From: Flammeovirgaceae bacterium
Lineage (GTDB): Bacteria; Bacteroidota; Bacteroidia; Cytophagales; Cyclobacteriaceae
DNA length: 33,747 nt
Assembly: GCA_024638265.1 (NCBI GenBank)
Contig: JAHEKQ010000173.1
Span: forward strand, 1-33,747
Direction of reading: 5' to 3'
The notes beneath the pieces were generated by a model. The model was not told the DNA's origin and did not search any database. It saw only the letters and a program-made list of their open reading frames with translations. Within the stretch, counting starts at the first letter, position 1, and every line of letters starts with the position of its first letter. The translations under genes were made by a program, and so were the position numbers. This document shows positions 10,282 through 19,275 of this stretch, piece after piece.

Positions 10282-10926
10282 TCAGACTACTGCACAAAAG
10301 GGATTGTTCTCTTTCTCCCAACCTATAGAAGTATTTTCCCCATGACCCGGGTAAACAACCGTATCGCCCGGTAATTTGAATATCTTTTCCCGGATGTTTT
10401 CAATCAAAAGGTCATGATCGCCCCCCGGGAGATCTGTCCTCCCAATGGATGCCCTGAACAAGACATCCCCTCCAATCAGTATTTTTTCATCCTCATTATA
10501 AAAAACTACATGACCCGGGGCATGTCCGGGTGCAAATATGATCTCAAATTCCCTTCCACCCATTTGTACAGTTTTACCGGGTTCAAGGAAATAATCAGGT
10601 TCGATATCTTCGTAGTTCTGAAATCCATAACTGGGAGCATAGGCCTTTACGGCACGTAGCACTTCAAGATCATCCTTATGAATGCCAAGTTCTACACCAT
10701 ACTTATCCTTAACGAAGCTATTCCCCAATACGTGGTCAATATGGCAATGTGTATTCAGCAGTTGGACCACCTCAAGACCTTCATTTTCAATGAATTCGCT
10801 CAAGGCTAGCTTTTCCCTTGCATCATAGCAACCCGGGTCAATGATGGTTGCTTTCTTATCCTCTCCGTAAATGAGATAAGTATTTTCCATGAAGGGGTTG
10901 AAGACAAAAGTTTTTACATTTATCAT
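10282..10926 (-). CDS. MBL-fold metallo-hydrolase, glyoxalase II-like
   Basis: The 214-aa protein shows the metallo-beta-lactamase fold ligands. H60-C-H62-I-D64-H65 lies in NTHCHIDHVLGN, a further His in APGHAPGHVVFY, an Asp in GGDVLFRASIGRTDLPGGDH, and a last His in YPGHGENTSIGWEK. This pattern matches the YcbL/glyoxalase II-like thioester hydrolases; the true substrate cannot be read from the sequence. It is the first gene of the five-gene minus-strand operon, and its start is 51 bp from the divergent FAD-oxidoreductase gene, so the operon promoter probably lies in that gap. Confidence 0.88.
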   Translation of the reverse strand: MINVKTFVFNPFMENTYLIYGEDKKATIIDPGCYDAREKLALSEFIENEGLEVVQLLNTHCHIDHVLGNSFVKDKYGVELGIHKDDLEVLRAVKAYAPSYGFQNYEDIEPDYFLEPGKTVQMGGREFEIIFAPGHAPGHVVFYNEDEKILIGGDVLFRASIGRTDLPGGDHDLLIENIREKIFKLPGDTVVYPGHGENTSIGWEKENNPFCAVV

Positions 10927-10977
10927 ACCTTCAAAACTACCAATGTTCAGACATAAATTAGAGAGATTTCCTCAAAA

Positions 10978-12027
10978 TTGAGCACCAGGATAGACATAAT
11001 CATAGTTGGGCAGGGTGTGGCAGGATCTGTTCTGGCCTGCAAATTGATCGAAAGGGGAAAATCCGTCCTTGTATATGATCAACGCGATGAAAACAAAAGC
11101 TCAATAGTCGCAGCCGGCATATTCAATCCCATTACCGGTAGAAATATGATAAAGACCTGGAAAGCGGATAAACTATGGCCGGGGTTTATAGACTTCTATA
11201 GGAGTATGGAGATTAAGTTAAGTGCAAAATTTCTTCATCCCCTGGATCATTACAGGCCTTTCAGGACCACCGCAGATGTCAACGATATGAGTGGTAAGAC
11301 CTCTGAACCTGGCTATTCTAAATTCATAAAGGAAGTCCATTCTTCCCCAAGTTTTAGGGATATTGTACAAGATCCATATGGAGGTGTATCATTGGATCAG
11401 AGCGGGTGGGTGAACTTGCCTGTATTCCTGGAGGCAACAAGGAAATACCTTCTTGAAAGTGAATCGCTGATCCAAGGCTTCCTGGATCCGACCAAACTCG
11501 AAATAAAACCCGGCGAAGTCCAATACGAAAAGTATGTGGCCGGAAAGATTATTTATTGTGACGGATGGTCCCCGCGCGATAACCCGTTTTTTCAATTCCT
11601 GCCCTTTCGCCCGGTTAAGGGTGAGCTGTTGAAGATAAAATGGGATTTGAAGGATAACCGGATATATAACCGGGGGGTATTTGTACTTCCGAGAGGCAAT
11701 GGTGAGGCTATTGTTGGGTCAACTTATGAAAATTCAGATCTCAGACCGGTTGTGACAGAGAAAGGCAAAAAGTACCTGATCAAGAAGCTTACCGAATTGT
11801 TGGTTCAACCCTTTGAAATTATTGATCATTATGCCGGTCTACGGCCGTCCACCCTCGATCGTCGTCCTTTTGTCGGTTTTCACCCAAAACACGAAACCAT
11901 TGGCATGCTAAATGGGTTAGGTACCAAGGGAGTTACACTTGCCCCGTACTTTGCCGATGAATTGATATCATTTATCGAAGGTAGCGGTGAAATAGACAAG
12001 GAAGCCGACTTGAAACGGTATTTATAG
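10978..12027 (+). CDS. FAD-dependent oxidoreductase (DAO family, MnmC/ThiO-like)
   Basis: This 349-aa protein opens with a Rossmann nucleotide-binding site, VGQGVAGS (GxGxxG at residues 11-16), then the DAO-family AAGIFNPITGRNM. A C-terminal flavin-contact block DHYAGLRPSTLDRRPFVGFHP and LNGLGTKGVTLAPYFADEL follows. Such enzymes oxidise amino or imino acids with FAD; the substrate is unknown here. The start is a TTG at 10978: an in-frame stop at 10954 excludes an upstream ATG, and the Rossmann strand begins right after it. It is divergent from the MBL-fold gene and 28 bp before the large outer-membrane protein gene. Confidence 0.82.
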   Translation: MSTRIDIIIVGQGVAGSVLACKLIERGKSVLVYDQRDENKSSIVAAGIFNPITGRNMIKTWKADKLWPGFIDFYRSMEIKLSAKFLHPLDHYRPFRTTADVNDMSGKTSEPGYSKFIKEVHSSPSFRDIVQDPYGGVSLDQSGWVNLPVFLEATRKYLLESESLIQGFLDPTKLEIKPGEVQYEKYVAGKIIYCDGWSPRDNPFFQFLPFRPVKGELLKIKWDLKDNRIYNRGVFVLPRGNGEAIVGSTYENSDLRPVVTEKGKKYLIKKLTELLVQPFEIIDHYAGLRPSTLDRRPFVGFHPKHETIGMLNGLGTKGVTLAPYFADELISFIEGSGEIDKEADLKRYL

Positions 12028-12055
12028 GTATATTTAAAGATATTTTTAACGTATA

Positions 12056-15000
12056 GTGAAGAGATTTTTTCTCATATCGATTGCGCTTTATCTGGCAGTA
12101 TTTTCCGTATCTGCCCAAAATTCCAGGGAAACTTTTGGAAAAAACAGGATCCAATACAGGGAATTTGATTGGAAATCCATTTCCTCCGAAAACTTCGAAT
12201 ACTATTACTATGGTGAAGGAGGATACCTGGCAAAGGAAAATCTGACTTTCCTGGAACAACAGTTTGATATGCTCACCGACCTGATGGGCTACCCTCCCTA
12301 TTCCAAAACAAAGGTCTTCATATACAACTCTGTAAGTGACCTTCAACAAAGCAATGTGGGTATTAATTACGAGGGTCCAATCAGTGGTGGAGAGACTCAA
12401 TTTGCCAAATCTTACATTGAAATTGCCCATCCCGGTACTGTTAAGGACCTGAAAGAAGAGCTCATGTATAAGGTTACGACCCTACTACTCAATGAGATGC
12501 TTTATGGCGGCAGTCTAAAGGATATGCTGCAAAGTACCTTCATGAACTTACCCGAATGGTTTACCGAAGGAGCGGCCTACTATATTTCCAAGGGTTGGAG
12601 TATAGAAATGGATGATTTTGTGAGGCAGTATATCCGTGAAAAAAACAATATCAGGCTCCAGAAGCTAAGCGGAAAAGAGGCAGCACTTATAGGGCAAAGC
12701 ATCTGGAATTACATAGCGGAAAGACACGGAAAGAGTAATATTTCCTCAATTCTGAATTATATCCGGATTATCCGAAATGAAGAAAAGAGTATAGAGATTA
12801 CCCTTCAAATGTCATTCAAGAGCCTGATGAATGATTGGAGAAGCTTCTACTCTGAAATGGATCGACGTCTGGACAGCAATTATTCACTGCCGGATGAAAG
12901 CAATATTTTTGGTTCAAAAAACCGTCGGGGGCACGCCTACAAAAATGTGGCTGTCAGTCCGGATGGGTTGCGGGTGGCATATACAATTAATGACCGGGGA
13001 AAATTCAGGGTTATATTAAAAGACATTGCCACTAACGAAGACCATGAGGTAATCAAAGGGGGTGTTAGGATAATCAACCAGGAGGTCGATTACAGCCTGC
13101 CTTTGCTGGCCTGGGTCGACGACAATACGCTTGGCCTTATTAGTACCAAAAAAGGAGAATTAATCTTCTGGCTTTACGATGTTGCTTCAGATACACGGAT
13201 TCCTAGGGTCCTGAGAAATATTTCACAGGTCAATGATCTCTCCTTTTCGGCCAATGGGAGACTGGGAATTATAAGTGCAACCGTTAACGGCATGAGTGAC
13301 CTATACCTGATCAGCACCCGTAGAGATCGGATCAGGAGGCTTACTTACGATGTGTGGGACGACATTGATCCATCCTTTGTACCTGGTACCAATTCCATCG
13401 TTTTCAGTTCCAACAGGTTATCAGATACTTTGAATCTCAAGACTAAGGATGTAAACCTTATCAATAACAATTTTAACCTCTTCTTCTACAACCTCGATAC
13501 TACCACGAATTTTGTCAATCGGATCACCAACACGGTAAGCGAAGATATTCAGCCTTTTGCTTTGAATGACAAGGAGATCATTTATCTGAGTGATCAAAAG
13601 GGAATCTACAATATCTTCAAATACGATGTGGCGACGGGTATATACAGCCAGCTCACCAACTACAAAAAGAATATTAGGGAATTCAGTGTGAACCGGGAAA
13701 GAAATTCCTTGACTTTCATTTCCCTGCATGATTCAAGGGATCAGGTGTTTTTACAAACCGGATTTGATACTGACAAACAACAATTCACTCCGCCCAGTAG
13801 CAGGCAGCAGATCCTCCAGGCTAAATTGGTGCGAAGTCGTAGGTCTGAGAAGAAAGAAGAGCCTCCCAAAGAACTAAGTGTAAAAGAATTGATTGAGAAT
13901 CGTCTGAAAGATTTGCGGCAAAAAGAGGAACAGGAACAAGAACAACAGCAGAAAAAGGAAGAGATCCTCGATACAGAAGATTATAAATTTGAAGAGGAAG
14001 TAAGCCGTGATGTAGCAGCTCCCACTGAATCATTCCTCAGCCAATACAGGAGGATGAGGCAAAGCAGCAATATCCTGGGACCATATGATTATGAAACCCT
14101 ATTCAGTGCAGATAAGATTCTCACTTCCTTCGTGATTGACCCTCTGCGAGGCTTCGGTATGATCATCGAATCTGATATGAATGATCTCCTGGAAAACCAC
14201 AGGTTTGCGGGGGGAATTATGAGTACCACCGATCTTAGAGCGGGAGACATCTTCACTGAGTATAATTTCATGAAATACCAGGTAGATTATAATGTTCGTT
14301 ACGACCGTAAGGTGATCTTCTGGAATAAAGAAGGGGAAAACCCTTCACAGGATAATTATGCATTGAATAAAATACAGCTGGGGGCCTCCTATCCATTGAG
14401 CGTTCGGACAAGGTTTGGAGCATACCCGTTCTTTACTCAAACTATTTATAATGACCTGGGCAGACTCGACAGGAATGGAATTCCACAATCACCCCCGGTT
14501 TTTCTTGACCCGGTTAAGCAGTCTTATGGGGGAATTAACCTCGAACTTGTCTTCGATAACTCGATATCACCCGGCATGAACCTGCAGGAAGGAACGAGGG
14601 GCAAGATCAGCTTCAATCATTATGAGAATATGAGTAATTCGGGATTGAGTTTCAGCAACATCAAGCTGGATTTCCGCCACTATCAAAAGATACACAGGGA
14701 AATAACACTTGCAGGTCGGTTGTTTTACGGCAAATTCTTTGGTAACAGTCCTAAATCATATGTACTGGGCGGAGTGGACAATTGGTTATTTAACCGAACG
14801 AATGAGAGTGGCTCAGGTAATCCTCTGAACAGGGAAATTGGTGGAGATCGATCCGATCTGCTGTTTACGGAGTTTGTCACAACACTTCGGGGTTTTGAGT
14901 TTGCCGAGTTATATGGCACGGATGCGGTTTTATTCAACGCTGAACTGCGAATACCACTCATCAGATACCTGAACAGTGGCTATATATCCTCTAATTTCTT

Positions 15001-15277
15001 CAGGAACATGCAGTTTATAGGATTTCTCGATGCTGGTTCCAGCTGGTCGGGATCTTCTCCTTTGAGCGATGATAACACGATTACCTCTGAAACAATAAAG
15101 GAGGGTGCATTTACCATTACCCTTAATAACTTTAAAAATCCATGGTTGGCGAGCTACGGGCTTGGTTTCCGTACAATGATGCTCGGGTACTATATGAAGT
15201 TTGACCTGGCCTGGCCTTTAGAAGATTATGCGGTATCCAAACCGCGATTATCAGTTTCACTTGGATTTGATTTCTAG
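12056..15277 (+). CDS. Large outer-membrane protein: peptidase MA-like, TolB/PD40 propeller, Omp85-like barrel
   Basis: The product has 1073 aa and a GTG start. A signal peptide (FFLISIALYLAVFSVSA/Q) is followed at about residues 20-260 by a domain resembling peptidase MA. This domain keeps LPEWFTEGAAYYISKG, but no HExxH is present in the expected helix before it, so it is probably not a protease. Residues about 290-580 contain repeated PD40/TolB-like propeller strands (VAVSPDGLRVAYTIND, DIDPSFVPGTNSIVFSSNRLSD, QPFALNDKEIIYLSDQ). A very charged Glu/Lys/Gln-rich linker occupies about 595-650. The last 350 residues look like an Omp85/D15 barrel (YVLGGVDNWLF, TTLRGFEFAELYGTDAVLFN, FIGFLDAGSSW, final SVSLGFDF ending in aromatic F). 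No precise function can be assigned. Confidence 0.8.
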   Translation: MKRFFLISIALYLAVFSVSAQNSRETFGKNRIQYREFDWKSISSENFEYYYYGEGGYLAKENLTFLEQQFDMLTDLMGYPPYSKTKVFIYNSVSDLQQSNVGINYEGPISGGETQFAKSYIEIAHPGTVKDLKEELMYKVTTLLLNEMLYGGSLKDMLQSTFMNLPEWFTEGAAYYISKGWSIEMDDFVRQYIREKNNIRLQKLSGKEAALIGQSIWNYIAERHGKSNISSILNYIRIIRNEEKSIEITLQMSFKSLMNDWRSFYSEMDRRLDSNYSLPDESNIFGSKNRRGHAYKNVAVSPDGLRVAYTINDRGKFRVILKDIATNEDHEVIKGGVRIINQEVDYSLPLLAWVDDNTLGLISTKKGELIFWLYDVASDTRIPRVLRNISQVNDLSFSANGRLGIISATVNGMSDLYLISTRRDRIRRLTYDVWDDIDPSFVPGTNSIVFSSNRLSDTLNLKTKDVNLINNNFNLFFYNLDTTTNFVNRITNTVSEDIQPFALNDKEIIYLSDQKGIYNIFKYDVATGIYSQLTNYKKNIREFSVNRERNSLTFISLHDSRDQVFLQTGFDTDKQQFTPPSSRQQILQAKLVRSRRSEKKEEPPKELSVKELIENRLKDLRQKEEQEQEQQQKKEEILDTEDYKFEEEVSRDVAAPTESFLSQYRRMRQSSNILGPYDYETLFSADKILTSFVIDPLRGFGMIIESDMNDLLENHRFAGGIMSTTDLRAGDIFTEYNFMKYQVDYNVRYDRKVIFWNKEGENPSQDNYALNKIQLGASYPLSVRTRFGAYPFFTQTIYNDLGRLDRNGIPQSPPVFLDPVKQSYGGINLELVFDNSISPGMNLQEGTRGKISFNHYENMSNSGLSFSNIKLDFRHYQKIHREITLAGRLFYGKFFGNSPKSYVLGGVDNWLFNRTNESGSGNPLNREIGGDRSDLLFTEFVTTLRGFEFAELYGTDAVLFNAELRIPLIRYLNSGYISSNFFRNMQFIGFLDAGSSWSGSSPLSDDNTITSETIKEGAFTITLNNFKNPWLASYGLGFRTMMLGYYMKFDLAWPLEDYAVSKPRLSVSLGFDF

Positions 15278-15312
15278 GCTTTCGTAATTTCACCGCCCAA
15301 CACAATCTCCCT

Positions 15313-16188
15313 ATGATCCTATCAATGACAGGCTTTGGCTCATCCCGTTTTGAGGATGATAAGTATAAAGTACAGGTTGAGGTTAAATCACTCAACTCTA
15401 AATTTTTCGACCTGCAATTCCGGATTCCGAGAAGTTTATCCGACAAGGAAATTGAACTGAGGGCCATTGCATCAAAATATCTTTCGCGTGGAAAAGTATT
15501 GATCAATATTGAATGTGAGGCCAAGGTGGAAGATCCCTCATTTTCCTTTATCAATACCCACAAATTCAAAGCACTTTATAATGAAATTGCTGCACTGGCA
15601 AAGGAAACGGGATATACGGGCGACGATATCTTCCGGCTTACCATTGAACAGCCCGAAATCGCCAATACCAGTCAATTGGGAGAAACGCCCGAGGAACTTT
15701 TCAATGTAATCAAACAAGAGCTGGAAAGCGCCCTGAAAAAATGCTGTTCTTTCAGGGAGACTGAGGGGAAGAACCTCGAGACAGAATTGAGACAATATAT
15801 CGGTAAAATCGATTTGCTTCGAAAAGATATTGGTGAAAAGGAAAAAGTACGTGCCACGAGATTGCGGGAGCGGCTCGAAGGTTCGATTGCCAAGCTCATT
15901 AAGCCTGAAGATATCGATGAAAACCGTATGGAGCAGGAGATCATTTTCTATCTTGAAAAGCTCGATATTACAGAAGAGCTCGTCAGGCTTGAAAGTCATG
16001 TAAAACACTTCGATGGAGTGTTAAAAGAGGATAATTGCGGTAAGAAACTTGGATTTTTATCCCAGGAACTCGGTAGAGAGATCAATACCATCGGGTCAAA
16101 AGCCAACGATGCCGAGATCCAGAAAACCGTGGTTCTTATGAAGGAAGAGCTTGAAAAAATCAAAGAACAAAGCTTGAATGTCCTATGA
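15313..16188 (+). CDS. yicC: YicC family protein (putative endoribonuclease)
   Basis: The 291-aa protein is a full-length YicC member. It begins MILSMTGFGSSRFEDDKYKV with VEVKSLNSKFFDLQFRIPRSL, and ends with GKKLGFLSQELGREINTIGSKANDAEIQKTVVLMKEELEKI, the two most conserved blocks of the family. E. coli YicC is described as an endoribonuclease acting on small RNA; the role in Bacteroidota is not settled. It starts 35 bp after the large outer-membrane gene, and its stop overlaps the start of the DoxX gene by 4 bp (ATGA), so the two are probably translationally coupled. Confidence 0.93.
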   Translation: MILSMTGFGSSRFEDDKYKVQVEVKSLNSKFFDLQFRIPRSLSDKEIELRAIASKYLSRGKVLINIECEAKVEDPSFSFINTHKFKALYNEIAALAKETGYTGDDIFRLTIEQPEIANTSQLGETPEELFNVIKQELESALKKCCSFRETEGKNLETELRQYIGKIDLLRKDIGEKEKVRATRLRERLEGSIAKLIKPEDIDENRMEQEIIFYLEKLDITEELVRLESHVKHFDGVLKEDNCGKKLGFLSQELGREINTIGSKANDAEIQKTVVLMKEELEKIKEQSLNVL

Positions 16189-16595
16189 AAAACTTCCTGC
16201 TAAAATACAAATCACTAGATGGTGGCAGTAGTTTCGGGCTAATGATATTCCGCCTTGCCATGGGGGGCATGATGCTGACTCACGGCATTCCTAAATTGCT
16301 GAATTTCAGTGAAAACATGCAGAGTTTCAGAAACCCTATAGGACTTGGCCCGGAGATCTCATACCTGGGAGCAGTGTTTGGAGAGGTAGTCTGTGCCGTT
16401 GCCATTATCCTGGGCTTGTATACGCGATTGGCGAGTATTGGCCTCGGTTTTGTAATGTTCGTGGCAGGATTTATTGTCCATGCGGACGATCCGTTCTCAA
16501 GACAGGAAAAGTCTCTATTATTCCTGACGGCCTGTATCTTGCTATTTTTTACCGGACCTGGAAAATATTCACTCGACAGCAAAGTCCTGCGTTAG
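16185..16595 (+). CDS. DoxX family membrane protein
   Basis: This 136-aa protein has about four membrane segments and the DoxX pattern: GLMIFRLAMGGMMLTHGIPKL, then GAVFGEVVCAVAIILGLYTRLASIGLGFVMFVAGFIVHADD. DoxX proteins are small integral membrane proteins linked to redox or sulfur stress in some bacteria; no specific reaction can be stated. It overlaps yicC by 4 bp at its start, and its stop overlaps the convergent surE stop by 4 bp. Confidence 0.85.
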   Translation: MKNFLLKYKSLDGGSSFGLMIFRLAMGGMMLTHGIPKLLNFSENMQSFRNPIGLGPEISYLGAVFGEVVCAVAIILGLYTRLASIGLGFVMFVAGFIVHADDPFSRQEKSLLFLTACILLFFTGPGKYSLDSKVLR

Positions 16596-17368
16596 GACCT
16601 GAAATTCCATTCCTGGTTTATATTTGAAATTACATGATGCGCTGTGAGGTCAAATAGGCAGGGAACCAGGGAAATATAATTATTGGCTATGGCCCATTCG
16701 TCGTGATCCTCCCCTTTATCCTGGTTTACAAAATTGCCGGCCAGCCAGTAGTACTTTCTTCCAAAGGGGTCAAACCTTTCATCGAATTCTTCCTGCCACC
16801 TGGCATTTGCCTGGCGACATACTTTTACTCCTTTAATTGGGTCGTTACGTCGCGGTGGAAAATTGACATTGATGGCCACTCCCTTTGGAATCCCTTTTTT
16901 CAGTGCTTCACGCGTTATTTCTATAATCCATTCTTCCATATGGTCAAGATGTGCATCATGACTGTAATCACAGAGGGAGAATCCGATGGCCGGAAGACCT
17001 TCCATTGCAGCTTCAATTGCAGCAGACATGGTTCCGGAATACAAAACAGATATGCTGGTATTGCTTCCGTGATTGACACCACTGACTACCAGGTCGGGTT
17101 TGCGGTCAGTCAGGATATGATGCTTGGCCAATTTAACACAATCTGCAGGTGTTCCTGAGCACTCAAATGCTTTAACTCCTTTAAAGATATCTGTTTCATC
17201 AAGTCGTAGGGTATTACCTATGGTTATGGCGTGACCCATGGCACTTTGCGGACTGTCAGGGGCGACTACCACCACATTACCAATTTTCTTCATACAATTC
17301 ACCAGTAACCTGATACCCCGGGAAGTTATCCCGTCATCATTGCTTACCAGTATCAATGGTTTCGCCAT
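16592..17368 (-). CDS. surE: 5'/3'-nucleotidase SurE
   Basis: The 258-aa protein matches SurE over its whole length. The metal site SNDDG is at residues 9-13, VVVVAPDSPQSAMGHAITI follows, then the conserved SGTPADCVKLAKHHIL and DLVVSGVNHGSNTSISVLYSGTMSAAIEA. SurE removes phosphate from nucleoside 5'- and 3'-monophosphates and short polyphosphates in the cytoplasm. It is the last gene of the minus-strand run, 5 bp after the small exported protein gene. Confidence 0.96.
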   Translation of the reverse strand: MAKPLILVSNDDGITSRGIRLLVNCMKKIGNVVVVAPDSPQSAMGHAITIGNTLRLDETDIFKGVKAFECSGTPADCVKLAKHHILTDRKPDLVVSGVNHGSNTSISVLYSGTMSAAIEAAMEGLPAIGFSLCDYSHDAHLDHMEEWIIEITREALKKGIPKGVAINVNFPPRRNDPIKGVKVCRQANARWQEEFDERFDPFGRKYYWLAGNFVNQDKGEDHDEWAIANNYISLVPCLFDLTAHHVISNINQEWNFRS

Positions 17369-17373
17369 AGCCC

Positions 17374-17994
17374 TTATTTTCCAATAAATAAACTGTTATA
17401 GAAGGATACAATGCGGATAAGATCGTCTTCATCTTTGACATTCCAACGCTCCTCTTTCATTTTGTCCTCTACTGTTCTTTTGGCCGCTCCCATGTAATTC
17501 AAAAGTTCAGCCTTTTTTGCCCGGAAATCCCTGATGGTCGAGCCCTCCTTAAGGATATAATAACTCATAATCAGGTCATCCTGATCCGGGATGCGGTATA
17601 CGCCAAAACCATAATTGCCTGACGAAACTTCCCTTTCTTCCCGGGAGAGTAAATTTATCTTTCCCTCAACGAGTACTTCAAACATCCGTGGTGTGTCATA
17701 GCCGTTCACAGGGTTGTATGGAAGGCTGTAAAACCTCCTTGGCCTTTCCAGGTAGGCATCCTGAATCTCGAAATAAAGGAAATTTTGAGCCGTATAGGGT
17801 TTAATCTCACCATTGGCTTCAACCTGGATAATATCTTGCTGAAAGTCATATTTAATTTTCCCAGGAATTTTGGTGCCATCCAGCAAGATCGCCGTTCCAT
17901 CGTGCCAGTATTCGGATGAAAATCTTTGTGCTTTTACCGTCCCGATAAAAAGAACAGTCCCCAGCACAATCAATATGAAGATTTTATTCCTCAA
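17374..17994 (-). CDS. Exported protein of unknown function
   Basis: I do not recognise a named family. The preferred start is a TTG at 17994. It gives a clean signal peptide ([20 protein letters not shown], then KA/Q) and a mature protein of about 184 aa. The start overlaps the ribBA stop by 11 bp. The longer frame starting at 18060 would place 22 polar residues before the hydrophobic segment and overlap ribBA by 77 bp, so it is less likely. The mature part has a beta-rich start ([27 protein letters not shown]) and a charged C-terminal helical region ([20 protein letters not shown]). It lies between ribBA and surE in a tight operon. The periplasm or outer-membrane face is its probable location. 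Confidence 0.75.
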   Translation of the reverse strand: MRNKIFILIVLGTVLFIGTVKAQRFSSEYWHDGTAILLDGTKIPGKIKYDFQQDIIQVEANGEIKPYTAQNFLYFEIQDAYLERPRRFYSLPYNPVNGYDTPRMFEVLVEGKINLLSREEREVSSGNYGFGVYRIPDQDDLIMSYYILKEGSTIRDFRAKKAELLNYMGAAKRTVEDKMKEERWNVKDEDDLIRIVSFYNSLFIGK

Positions 17995-19204
17995 GAATCC
18001 TGTGACCCATTTTGTCCCTTTTGGTTTTGAGATACTTTTCATTGTGCTGGTTAGGCTCAATTTGTATAGGAACAGATTCTACAATTTCCAGGCCATAACC
18101 TATAAGCCCGACCCTTTTCTTTGGGTTGTTCGATATGAGTTTGATTTTCCGGATTCCCAGGTCACGTAGGATTTGGGCTCCAACACCGTAATCTCTTTGG
18201 TCCATCTGGAATCCGAGTTCGAGATTGGCCTCAACGGTGTCCATGCCCTCCTCCTGGAGTTTATATGCTTTTAGCTTATTCACAAGTCCAATTCCCCTGC
18301 CTTCCTGGTTCATATAAAGAACAACACCTTTGCCTTCCTTTTCGACCATGTTCATAGCCCTGTGTAACTGGCCACCACAATCGCAGCGGCAGGATCCAAA
18401 AATATCTCCTGTTACACAACTGGAATGTACACGAACCAAAACGGGCTCATCTTTTGACCATGTACCCTTGGTCAGAGCAACATGCAAATCACCCGTATTC
18501 GTCTGCTCGTAGGCCTTTAGTTTAAACTTGCCATAGTCGGTTGGCATATCAACCTCGTCAACTTTCAGTTGAATCAAACTCTCGATCTTCATCCTATATT
18601 CTATGAGATCCTTAATGGAAATCAGCTTCATCCCAAATTTCTCGGCTACTTTTGAAAGATCGGGTAGCCTTGCCATGGTACCATCCTCATTCATAATCTC
18701 TACAAGCACACCTGCCGGGCGAAATCCTGCCAGACGGGCAAGATCAATTGCAGCCTCAGTATGTCCGGTTCTCCTGAGAACACCCCCATCTTTTGCTTTT
18801 AAGGGAAAAATATGACCAGGCCTTCCAAGTTCTTCCGGCTTAGTCTCAGGGTCCACAAGTGCTTTTATGGTCATGAAGCGATCATGAGCGGATATTCCCG
18901 TTGTACATCCATGCCCGATCAGATCAACCGAGACGGTAAAAGGAGTTTCGTGAGACGAGGTATTCTTTCCTACCATCAGGTCAAGCTGCAATTCTTCGCA
19001 CCTCGTCTCTGTAATGGGTGCACAAATCAGTCCTCGACCATGTTTTGCCATAAAATTGACGATTTCCGGGCTAATGCATTCTGCAGCACAAATGAAGTCT
19101 CCCTCATTCTCCCTGTCTTCATCGTCAACGACTATGACGATTTTTCCATTCTGGATATCCTCAATGGCCTCCTCAATCGAATCAAGCTGTATTTTACTCT
19201 TCAT
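17984..19204 (-). CDS. ribBA: Bifunctional DHBP synthase / GTP cyclohydrolase II (riboflavin synthesis)
   Basis: The 406-aa fusion supplies both riboflavin precursors. The N-terminal RibB half has [11 protein letters not shown] at residues 27-37 and [14 protein letters not shown] at 147-160, for ribulose 5-phosphate to DHBP. The C-terminal RibA half has [20 protein letters not shown] with zinc ligands C263, C274 and C276, then NQEGRGIGL, for GTP ring opening. The ATG at 19204 was chosen because [10 protein letters not shown] follows at the usual distance; a TTG at 19228 would add only eight residues. dnaG ends 71 bp upstream. No FMN riboswitch is visible in that short gap. Confidence 0.96.
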   Translation of the reverse strand: MKSKIQLDSIEEAIEDIQNGKIVIVVDDEDRENEGDFICAAECISPEIVNFMAKHGRGLICAPITETRCEELQLDLMVGKNTSSHETPFTVSVDLIGHGCTTGISAHDRFMTIKALVDPETKPEELGRPGHIFPLKAKDGGVLRRTGHTEAAIDLARLAGFRPAGVLVEIMNEDGTMARLPDLSKVAEKFGMKLISIKDLIEYRMKIESLIQLKVDEVDMPTDYGKFKLKAYEQTNTGDLHVALTKGTWSKDEPVLVRVHSSCVTGDIFGSCRCDCGGQLHRAMNMVEKEGKGVVLYMNQEGRGIGLVNKLKAYKLQEEGMDTVEANLELGFQMDQRDYGVGAQILRDLGIRKIKLISNNPKKRVGLIGYGLEIVESVPIQIEPNQHNEKYLKTKRDKMGHRILEE

Positions 19205-19275
19205 TTTTATGTTGTATCGACAGCGCAAAGCTAGTCATATTAACACAAACAACTAAGTAGGGGTTGTGGTTTCGA

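Noticed and set aside
12160-12620. Active metalloprotease in the large outer-membrane protein
   Set aside because: Only the downstream WFTEGAA motif is present; no HExxH is visible in the preceding helix.
19205-19275. FMN riboswitch before ribBA
   Set aside because: The gap to dnaG is only 71 bp and lacks the conserved RFN blocks.
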